Shown: piece by piece, positions 55,327 through 64,000 of the stretch | Numbering within the stretch: the stretch's first letter is position 1 | Layout of the letters: each line of letters opens with the position of its first letter | DNA from: Magnaporthiopsis rhizophila | Lineage: Eukaryota; Ascomycota; Sordariomycetes; Magnaporthales; Magnaporthaceae | Length of the DNA: 64,000 nt | NCBI GenBank assembly: GCA_003049465.1 | Contig: PYSS01000091.1 | Span: 1,786 to 65,785, forward strand | Reading direction: 5' to 3' | Made by a program: the position numbers and the translations under genes | Notes under the pieces: generated by a model | Databases searched by the model: none | The model's input: the letters and a program-made list of their open reading frames with translations, nothing else | Told to the model about the DNA's origin: nothing

Positions 55327-56870
55327 TCAGCGATAACCACGACCGCCCCGGCCCCTGCTGGCGGAGCGTGATCTGCTCCTTCTGTCGTAGCTGCTGAAGC
55401 TGTCCCGGCTGGGGCTTCGGCGCCTGCCACCCCCTGGGCCACCAGCCGCGCCGCCACCACGTCTCCTGGAGCGAGACTCGGATCTTGCGGAGTGGGCCGA
55501 ATTGGAGCGGCTGCGGTACCCGCCAGCACCACCACCACCGCCACCACCGCCTGCTCCCCTGCCTCCATCGATCGGGGACCTGCTCCTCGAGAGTGAGCGA
55601 GGCCGATAGATATCGGAGCGGTTGTGCGAGTACCGCCCCCCGCTTTCAGCAGCCGGCCCAGTAGGGGGAGAGCGGTCACGGTTGCCGCGGCCGCGCCCGC
55701 CGCGACCAGCCACGGCAGACGAGGCCAGCCCGCCCACACGCGCCGCTTCCTCAATGTGGCGCGGGTTGATGTGCGGGTTGCCGCGGCGCGCCGCGGGCGG
55801 CGAGAGTGAGAACTTGCGCTTGGGCAGCACAATGGACACGTTGACAGTGGCTCCGTCAATCTGCCCCTCGTGCATATGCGCGATGGCGGCTTCGGCGTCC
55901 GGCTCGCGCGCATACAGTATGTAGGCCGTGCCGCGATTGGTGCCAACTAGCGCGCCAGAAATCAGCATTTGCTGGTTCGAGGATTCTTGTGCTACCCCAA
56001 AGTGAGGGGAATTGGAAAAGGGAGCCCTGTGGGGGCCAGGCGATGCCCCATGATGCCACAGAGCACGTGGCTCCAAGCCATTTGGGGGCATTGCCGCATA
56101 TCAAGGGGAGACAGGGGACGTCGGCGCAGCTGGGACTTTCACTGGGGCAACGTACGTTGACGGTTCAGAGGGAGGTCCAGGTCGGCAATCTGACCATAGG
56201 TGCCGAAGATCTCGTGCAGGTGATCCTCATTGACGTTCTTGGTAAGGCGCTCGACGACGATCTGCTCAAAGAACCCCTGGTTAATGACTCCGCATCCTAC
56301 ATGGCTGATTACAAAGTGAGATTCTGGGGCGGCGCAGGCGGGGGCCTGTGATGGGGGCTGCGTGATCGGACGCCCAGAGCATCGGCGACCTGTGACGGCC
56401 CCCGACTCCAGGCGCACCGCGCGGCCGCAATTTCCCACACCCGGGACCGGTATACAGGGAGGAGAAAGAAATCTGCTGCGGCTGCTGCTATTTTCACGCC
56501 TCGGCACTCGCGCTTGCGCTTGCGCCTAGCTTTCCGTTCTTACCTTTGTGCTGCGTGGAGCTGGGCTGTTGCTAGCACCCCTGCTCCTGCTCCTCATTCT
56601 AGTGACGCGGCCGCGCCCCGGGCTGAGGCTACCGCTGCGACTCCGGCTGCGGCTACGGCTGCGACTGCGACTGCGGCTGCGGCTACGGCTGTCGTTGTAG
56701 CGGCCATTGCGGCGAGGCGAGGGCGAACGCGAGTACCTCGAGGGCGAGCGCGACCGGCCGCGAGAGGGCAAGCGTCGGTTGCGCGGGGATCTGGAGCCGC
56801 CGGCGGAGCGGTCTGACAAGGGCGACCGCGAGCGGCGGTGGTCGTCGCGGGATCGAGACCTGGACGTCAT
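55327..56870 (-). CDS. RNPS1-like SR-related RNA-binding protein
   Basis: Three exons, 56870-56544, 56261-56156 and 55946-55327, encode 350 residues; introns are 282 and 209 bp. The N-terminus is an Arg-Ser domain (long SRSRSRSR runs, residues 1-109). One RRM follows across the exon 2/3 junction: IVVERLTKNVNEDHLHEIFG, TYGQIADLDLPLNRQ, then NRGTAYILYAREPDAEAAI and MHEGQIDGATVNVSI. The C-terminus is Gly-rich and again RS-rich. The RRM layout (HLHEIFGTYG.., GQIDG) matches RNPS1, a nuclear splicing activator and exon-junction-complex-associated factor. It diverges from the WW-domain gene. Confidence 0.92.
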
Positions 56871-57596
56871 TCTGCTGTGGGCGCGACAGTGACGGCCCGC
56901 GCTGGAGGAAGGAGCTGGCTAGGTGCGGGAAGGAAGAGTAAGCCTTGGGGGCGGCGCCGCCGTTTTTGCGTGCTGTGTCTGCAATGTAAATGGGCGTTCT
57001 TTAGCGCCACAGAGATCCTGCGGACAACTCTAGACGGTCGCGCCTCGGGTTGTGGACAGGATCGAAGAAGAGCGGCGAGTTGAGCGGTCCCGAGGGTCGT
57101 CAAGCAAAAGGTCGGATTGTGGATCCGGGCGACGCGAAGCTCCAAAAAAATTTCCCTTCCGGACGCGACGCTGCAAACGGCGCAACGCGGGTCACGTGTG
57201 CGAGGTGGGGCGGCGAGTACGACATTAATTCTGGGCGGACAAGCGATGGAAGAACATCAAATGCCAAGCATTGAAAGACATTGACAATGCGCCAGAAGCC
57301 TTTGTGAAGTTGTGGTCTTTTTTCTCGGTGAGGCTGGGACAATTGATGGCAGGGACACCAGTAAAGAGGCAGCTTTGATCCGATTCGTTATTACATAAAG
57401 GCTTTAGCAGAGATCCAATAGCAAGCAGCAGGTTCACGTGATAAACCCCAGGCAACCAGCCACGCGAGGGACGTGATCGCTCGGACTCCGCGACACCATG
57501 AGCCCGCTGCTCCCAACCACACCAACCCCGCCTGGTGACGGGCAAAGCGCATATTGACAACAACCTAACCGCGACGCTTGCGAAACTCTTGCAACC
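56871..57596. other. Divergent promoter region, RNPS1-like and WW genes
   Basis: 726 bases; no gene seen. Confidence 0.6.
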
Positions 57597-58229
57597 ATGG
57601 CACCTCCTCCTCCCCCTCCTCCTTTGTCCCTATCCAAAGTCCCCATCCCGCACCTCTACACCGAGTACCGGACCGAGAGGGGCGACCCGTACTACGCCAA
57701 CCACATCACGCGGACCACGTCGTGGATCCACCCGGGCAAGTTCAAGGCCCTGCAGGACGCCGGCGTCATCCCCCCGGCCCCGCGCGGCATGCCCGACTAC
57801 GTGGCCGACCACGACGGCGACCACATACCCGTGCCGGAGCCGTGGGAGCGCAAGCGCGACCAGGAAGGGCGCGTCTTCTACGTGAACCACGCGACTCGGA
57901 CCACAACCTGGCGCCACCCGACGGCGCTGAGGCTCGCGCGCAACGGAGGCCGCGAGGTCGCCGTCTGGAAGTTCGCCACCCCGGCCGAGACGCGCCCGCT
58001 CGAGGAGACCTACACCTCGAGGGGCGTGCTGCCGCCGTGGGTGCTGGAGGAGACAACGGTGCCGCCGCCGGGGAGCGGGCTGGAGCCCGAGAAGTTCTGG
58101 GTCGACTACAGGACGGGCAAGATGATTTGGGGCCAGAGCCCGGTCGATGCCTACCGTGCGCGCAGGGCCGCCAAGGCGGCGCGGGCGAGGGAGCTGTCGG
58201 CCATCTCGCGACCTTTTTCGAAACTGTGA
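57597..58229 (+). CDS. Double WW-domain protein
   Basis: Single exon, 210 residues, beginning with a proline run (MAPPPPPPPL). WW1 (about 20-48) keeps YYANHITRTTSWIHP with Trp43, but its first Trp is replaced. WW2 (about 80-108) is canonical: PEPWERKRDQEGRVFYVNHA with Trp83 and Trp105 (TTTWRHP). A third, partial WW-like segment (FWVDYRTGKMIWGQ) lies near 165-180. WW domains bind Pro-rich ligands; the proline-rich start could self-associate. Cellular role unknown. Neighbour to an RS-domain splicing factor, and WW proteins are common in splicing, but that link is inference. Confidence 0.85.
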   Translation: MAPPPPPPPLSLSKVPIPHLYTEYRTERGDPYYANHITRTTSWIHPGKFKALQDAGVIPPAPRGMPDYVADHDGDHIPVPEPWERKRDQEGRVFYVNHATRTTTWRHPTALRLARNGGREVAVWKFATPAETRPLEETYTSRGVLPPWVLEETTVPPPGSGLEPEKFWVDYRTGKMIWGQSPVDAYRARRAAKAARARELSAISRPFSKL

Positions 58230-58932
58230 CTGGGGAGGCTGTAACAGGGCAGCCCGTTGAATTTTATTGTACTTGCGCGTATATGAAATTGATAGTATCT
58301 CCAATTCAGCCTGCGTGTGTTCAAGACCCGGCGCATAAGCCCGATACGATGTCCGATGGTCCATCAACCCGCAGCTCGTTGCGAGAGGGTGCCTGAAGAT
58401 ATATGACTCTGCGGGCGAGCCACAGGTTCCAGAGAGCGAGTGTTTGTAAGATATATGCTCAACGGATACGGTGCTGTCAGGTGGGAGATGCGTCGGCATT
58501 TTTCTCATGTTATGCCGACCCAGAGGCAGCTCCATGTCGCGAGCGCGACCCGGCCATAGGTCTGTATCTCAGAGCCCTGCGGCGGGAAAACAGGAGTATG
58601 CTACTTTGACCTGCCCGCCGAGACCACCATCAGCGCCATCGGGTGCCGGGGTGGCTTTCCACGCATGGCGGCAGTCCAAATCACCAACACGGCCCAGTGG
58701 AGAATGACTTGGGACAAGTGCCAGCGCCCCGTGTCCGAAACTCCTACACCTGTTAGAGCCCAGCTACACCTGTATAGTATAGACGCTCCGATGGGTATTA
58801 GCAGCAACGTCGAACAAATACCTCCCAAGCCAGAATTCCACCATCCGTCTCCGTATCCAAAGCTCCCACGGTCACGAGACTATGCTCGGTCACGGCAGCA
58901 TATAAACACCTCAACCCCTCGTCAAACACGGC
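58230..58932. other. Intergenic between convergent WW and HET genes
   Basis: No gene recognised. Confidence 0.6.
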
Positions 58933-61149
58933 CTAGATTATGCGAAAATTCGCAGGCCTCTCGCCAAATTCCCCACCGTCCACAATCCCCCTCTTTATGC
59001 GCGCCGGCACAACCGTGGGCGCGACATAGGCGTAGGAGATCGGTGCAGGGTCAGTCTCAGCACCCACCTCAGTCACCTTACCGGCATCATCAGCGCCCCT
59101 AATCGGACGCAGCGTCATAAACACCTCAGCGCCGCGCACGCGGGCGACGACATCTCCCGGTCGCGTGATGCGCGAGCCCATGCCCACGAGGCCCGAGGCG
59201 GTCCGGTACACGACGCGGCACATGGACGGCCACGTCATGCACTCGATGAACCCCACGCCCGTGGCCCCCTCCGCCCGCCGCCGCAGCTCGGCTTGCGCCT
59301 CGGCGGGGAGGCTGTCGTACAGCGAGCGCGCCGGCAGATAGCCACCGTCGCTATCGCCAGCGCCAGCGCCAGCGGGTTCCGCCGCGGCGCTCTGCAGCAG
59401 CTCGTGGTACTCGAGCACGTAGGCGGCAAACGACCGTTGATGATCCGCCAGTCCCTGCTGCGGCCCGATCCTGGTGACCGGCTCGTGCTTTTCCCTGGTG
59501 CCGAGCGGCAGGGCCAGCGACAGCGACTCCAGCACTTCGAGGGCGGCGTTGTCATTGCGGCCCTGGGCGGGAGGAAACACCAGCTCCCACACGCGGTCGA
59601 GCCAGAAGGGGTTCTTCTTGGCCCGCTCGCGCGCCATGTTGGTCACGGGGAAGTCCTTCGTCTCCATGCGGTACGACACGGCCGAGACCTCGTCGACGAC
59701 CCAGCCGCGGACCAGGAGGTGCGGCATGGGGGATCCCTTGACGCCAGCCGTGTCCCCCTCGATCCGGATCTCGGCGTCTTGCTCTTCGGCCGCCAACACG
59801 GAATAGGGCAGCGGCGTGGTGCGGTTGATGCTGTGCCAGTCGGGCACCCAGCTGGGCATCCTGGCTTCGTCCTCCGGGTCCCAGTCCCTCGCCTCCACGG
59901 ACGAGTCGACCTCGTGGTCGACCAGCGCGACGGCGTACAGATTCTTGGTCTTTTGGATGAAGTTGACGCCCAGCTTCGTGTACACGACCCCACGCGTGAC
60001 GGTGTAGTCGGGCCTGACCACCAGCTGGCCGTCTAGAAGGGCCTGCGGGTGGCCCAGCAGGCTGTACACGCGGTCCCTCGGGTCCGTCACGCCCAGGATG
60101 CGCGCCCAGTGCATGCCGGTGAGGAAGTCGCAGTCGGGCGTGCCGTCCTCCTTGAGCTGCCAGATCATGACGATGTGGTGGGCAACCCACAGGAGCATGT
60201 CGAGATGGGTTATCAACGACGCGGCGTTGTAGTCCAGGAACTTGACGAACCGCCCCAGCAGCAGCCAGTCGACCGAATCCAGCTCCAAAGGCTTGGACCT
60301 GCGCGACGCGACCGAGCCCTCGCCGCCGGAAGCGGGGCCTTTGTTGCCAGCCTTGGGCACACCGGCGGGCCAGAGCGCCGTGTACAGGATGGCTTCGCGC
60401 GCGAGGCCGAGCTCCTGCACGATCCACGTGCGGTGGAAGTATTGGATCTCGAAGAAGAACTTGACGGCGTACCACCAGCGCGCCTGTTTCTGGTACCGGC
60501 GCCGGTCCTGCTTGGACAGGGCGGCGAGGCGGGCGGCAGCGGCGCCGGTGGCGCCGTGGGGGTCGACGGCGACGGCATCGTGCTCCAGGAGGATCCGGGC
60601 GTCGCGCAGGTGCGCCTCCGGGTCCTCCATGAAGGCGTGGATGAAGCGGATGGCGTCGCGCGTGTGGCGACGACCCTCGACTCCTTCTTCCCAGCCCAGC
60701 CAGGAGATGACGCGGTGGGCGCTGGCAAAGATGCGCGCCATCAGCTCTACCTGCGACGTGCGCTCCGACAAATCCTCCTGGTTGATGCATACGGCGTCGG
60801 CCCACAGCCGGCGCACCCCCTGCCGTTTCCTCTGCTGCTGCGCCGAGCCACCATCACCGCCACCCCGGTCCTCATCAGTGGGGGGCAGGTGTCGGAACGC
60901 GGTCAGCGCCGAGTGCAGGCTCCAGGTGACAGACAGGGTTTCGTTCCCAATGGTGATGTCGCGCCGGTTCTTGGTGTCTCCCCACACGTACGAGATGGCC
61001 TCGTACGGCTCCCCATTGATTGGCTGCGGCACGAGCCGGCCAACGATGGGATCCCCAAACTCGCCCGACTCAAGCTCGAAGACGCGGATGGTCTGTGGGG
61101 CAAGCGAGCGGTAAAATAAGGGACGGCGACGTGGTCCAGGGTCGTCCAT
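58933..61149 (-). CDS. HET-domain heterokaryon incompatibility protein
   Basis: Single exon, 738 residues. The HET domain starts near residue 47 with YEAISYVWGD, followed by RRLWADAVCINQEDLSERTS (about 113-132) and MARIFASAHRVISWLGWEEG (about 137-156), the three conserved blocks. A low-complexity insertion (about 93-110) splits the first two. The C-terminal part has RDRVYSLLG and GDVVARVRGAEVFMTLRPI, typical of fungal HET proteins. These proteins mediate cell death on self/non-self recognition. No NACHT or repeat domain is attached. The gene is intact, in contrast with the NLR remnant at 36-38 kb. Confidence 0.95.
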   Translation of the reverse strand: MDDPGPRRRPLFYRSLAPQTIRVFELESGEFGDPIVGRLVPQPINGEPYEAISYVWGDTKNRRDITIGNETLSVTWSLHSALTAFRHLPPTDEDRGGGDGGSAQQQRKRQGVRRLWADAVCINQEDLSERTSQVELMARIFASAHRVISWLGWEEGVEGRRHTRDAIRFIHAFMEDPEAHLRDARILLEHDAVAVDPHGATGAAAARLAALSKQDRRRYQKQARWWYAVKFFFEIQYFHRTWIVQELGLAREAILYTALWPAGVPKAGNKGPASGGEGSVASRRSKPLELDSVDWLLLGRFVKFLDYNAASLITHLDMLLWVAHHIVMIWQLKEDGTPDCDFLTGMHWARILGVTDPRDRVYSLLGHPQALLDGQLVVRPDYTVTRGVVYTKLGVNFIQKTKNLYAVALVDHEVDSSVEARDWDPEDEARMPSWVPDWHSINRTTPLPYSVLAAEEQDAEIRIEGDTAGVKGSPMPHLLVRGWVVDEVSAVSYRMETKDFPVTNMARERAKKNPFWLDRVWELVFPPAQGRNDNAALEVLESLSLALPLGTREKHEPVTRIGPQQGLADHQRSFAAYVLEYHELLQSAAAEPAGAGAGDSDGGYLPARSLYDSLPAEAQAELRRRAEGATGVGFIECMTWPSMCRVVYRTASGLVGMGSRITRPGDVVARVRGAEVFMTLRPIRGADDAGKVTEVGAETDPAPISYAYVAPTVVPARIKRGIVDGGEFGERPANFRII

Positions 61150-61726
61150 GTTTGCCCTGCGGGTAAAATAAAGTGCCTAGCGTTCTATTGGTCTGCCCAA
61201 CCGTGTGGTTGTGTAAGTTCTATGCATATGCTCGTCTTACTCGTGCATCTCACTGTCTTTGGCCAATTGAGCCTGAGAGTATGCCTCGTCAGAGGGCGAA
61301 CCCAAGGACCCAAGGAAATCACCTGACGTCACCTCAGCTGAAAGAGCACCCAGGCTAGGCTTCTCTGAGGCAACCCGTGGCAAGCCAGCTGAACCAGGAC
61401 CGAACAAGCTAGCGTTGGAGGGGTAAACTGGAAGGCCCCGACGGGCAGCCCGCACAAGCGAAGGCACATCCAGCCTATCCCAGAGAGGCAAGTGTGCCAA
61501 CACCAAAGGTACCCAAGTGGGAATTTCTCTACTTGGCACGCGTTGGTGGCGGGCATAGCGGTGTATAACATCAACTAGAAAATATCTCATGATGAGATGA
61601 GACTTTTTTGAGTTTTGAGCATAAAAGGCATCCGATACACCATGGAAGAGCAGAGATCTGGTTATTTCCAGGATGCAACAGCAAACACAGATCAACCTGA
61701 GCATATAGCCCAAATCTACAGACATC
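61150..61726. other. Divergent promoter region, HET and methyltransferase genes
   Basis: No gene recognised. Confidence 0.6.
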
Positions 61727-62688
61727 ATGAGCGCACCGCAAGATGCCGATGCAGATTATTCTGTCACAGTAGAAGAAGTACCAGAAAGGCAAGTTCCCGA
61801 ACAGACGTCATCATCAGAGCCTGCAATCTCACAGACCGTAAAAAAAAATAAAAAATAACCAGACTGGACGAGCAACATGACATCACGACCAAAATCCTCG
61901 GCTTCCTCATCCACCCCAACATCCCCACCACCACATCACCCACCCTCAAGATCGCCGACATAGGCTGCGGCACCGGCGTCTGGCTGCTCGACGTCGCCAA
62001 GACGCTGCCGCCGACCTGCCAGTTCGTCGGGTACGACAAGTCCGCCTCGGCCCTGCCGGCTCCGCAGACGGTGCCGGCCAACATGTCCTTCAAAATCCAC
62101 GACATGATGCAACCATTCCCGGCCTCGGAGCTGGGCACGTACGACGTCGTGGCCGCGCGCTTCGTCACCAGCGCCAGCACGCGGGCCGAGTGGACGCGCG
62201 CCGCGGGCAACCTGGCCACGCTGCTCAAGCCCGGCGGCTGGCTGCAGTGGATCGACTCGTGCAACTTTTCCCTGTACTGCTCGTCCCCGGGCACGTCCCG
62301 CCGCGCGTGCAAGGAGATCTACGACGGCATGCAGCCGTTCCGGGCAAAGGACGACCTCGTCATCGGCATCATGATGCGCGAGCTGGCCGCCGGCATGGGG
62401 AGAGAGGACGTGCTGCGCGGGCTGGGGCTGGTTGACGTGCACGAGGACGTCTTCTCGACCGACCGGCTGCAGGACGGCGGGCTCGATCTCAGGGACAAGT
62501 CGACCAGGAACATCATGGACTGCTATGTCGGGTGCTTGAAGGAGCTGGCCGGGGCCGAGGGCAGCGGCTGGGACCAGGAGAGGATCGCAAGGCTGCGGGA
62601 GGAGGCCTGGCGGGAGATTGACGCGGGCGTCTATCACACGCTTGACCAAGTCTGCATCGTGGGGAGGAAGGCCAGTTATGGTTCTTAA
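61727..62688 (+). CDS. SAM-dependent class I methyltransferase, 5' part frame-broken
   Basis: The main frame is open from 61852 to the stop at 62688: RLDEQHDITTKILGFLIHP, then the SAM motif IADIGCGTGVWLLDVA (about 61951-61998), FVGYDKS (acidic loop), YDVVAARFV, NLATLLKPGGWLQWID, and HTLDQVCIVGRKA. This is the small-molecule methyltransferase type common near secondary-metabolite genes. That frame has no ATG before 62083, which is beyond motif I. An upstream ATG at 61727 (MSAPQDADADYSV..) reads one frame off and meets TAA at 61856. The two frames meet in an A-rich run (61840-61858). Options: an intron such as 61778-61872, which would restore frame; slippage; a one-base error; or a dead gene. 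Confidence 0.7.
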
Positions 62689-63721
<1,033 letters not shown>

Positions 63722-64000
63722 TCAGGTCACAGATGCATCTATCCACCTCACATCCTCTCCTTTGCAAATCAGCTCCCAATGTTGAACCCTCCTGCGTTCA
63801 GTAAGAGACATCACAGCGTCACCCGATAGCCACGGAGACACGACGCTGCGTTGACCCACGCCTCTCATATCAGTTGTAAGAATAATAGCCCTCAGTCTTG
63901 AGACATCAGAAGTGAACACTCCTCTTCGGCAGATCATACCTTTGACGCCGTACACTGCTGCCGCGTACACAGCTAGGTCACTCTTCCTAGTTACTCCTAC
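63722..64000 (-). CDS. Partial unknown protein running off the window
   Basis: A minus-strand frame is open from the window edge to TGA at 63722 (about 92 codons visible, C-terminal end; includes VYAAAVYGVKGMICRRG and VSPWLSGDAVMSLTERRRVQ). Composition is protein-like but no family is recognised; the start is outside the window. Confidence 0.35.
   Translation of the reverse strand, partial: VGVTRKSDLAVYAAAVYGVKGMICRRGVFTSDVSRLRAIILTTDMRGVGQRSVVSPWLSGDAVMSLTERRRVQHWELICKGEDVRWIDASVT

Noticed and set aside
58933..61149. Several long plus-strand ORFs (up to 356 codons) inside the HET gene
   Set aside because: Opposite-strand shadows of a GC-rich coding frame, rich in Arg/Ala/Pro with no domain.

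Overview
This window is nuclear DNA of a filamentous ascomycete (Pezizomycotina, most likely a Sordariomycete). Introns are short (44-282 bp), with GT..AG ends and CTGAC/CTAAC-like branch sites. The recognisable genes are typical of that group: UstYa/DUF3328, HET, NACHT and DUF6601 families, a fungal RAV2/Rogdi and a four-exon ATP18. Families were recognised by eye from motifs; no database search was run.

The main result is at the left. At 4.5-12.9 kb there is a compact set of genes that looks like a fungal RiPP (dikaritin-type) cluster: an MFS transporter (minus), a secreted precursor made of a 25-residue leader plus exactly four 42-residue repeats separated by Lys-Arg Kex2 sites (minus), and two UstYa-family (DUF3328) membrane proteins, each with two HxxHC motifs (plus). 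A large secreted subtilisin (991-3914) lies just outside and may or may not belong. The repeat sequence (Asp-x-Asp-Thr-Val-Ala-Tyr-Trp-Phe-Ser...) matches no dikaritin core I know. A 299-bp TA-flanked MITE lies at the very left edge.

From 14.6 to 24.3 kb is a conserved housekeeping block: RPN5 (proteasome lid), an FSH-type serine hydrolase, ATP18 (ATP synthase subunit i/j, four tiny exons), a NIPSNAP-like mitochondrial protein, RAV2/Rogdi (V-ATPase assembly) and POP7 (RNase P/MRP). From 24.5 to 41 kb the window becomes a gene-poor graveyard: a frameshifted ankyrin gene, the N-terminal part of an apparent AAA-ATPase gene, a broken lipase-NACHT NLR, a frameshifted DUF6601 gene and a Cys-rich surface-protein gene with an in-frame stop. 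One intact small GPI-type protein lies among them.

From 42.7 to 50 kb are secreted or surface proteins of unknown role, including a helical-repeat protein with an amphipathic, peptide-like tail. They are separated by long stretches without recognisable genes. From 55.3 kb the window returns to conserved genes (an RNPS1-like SR protein and a double-WW protein, divergent), then a HET-domain gene divergent from a methyltransferase whose reading frame is broken at an A-rich run. It ends with a ~490-bp (TC)n tract and the edge of an unknown gene.
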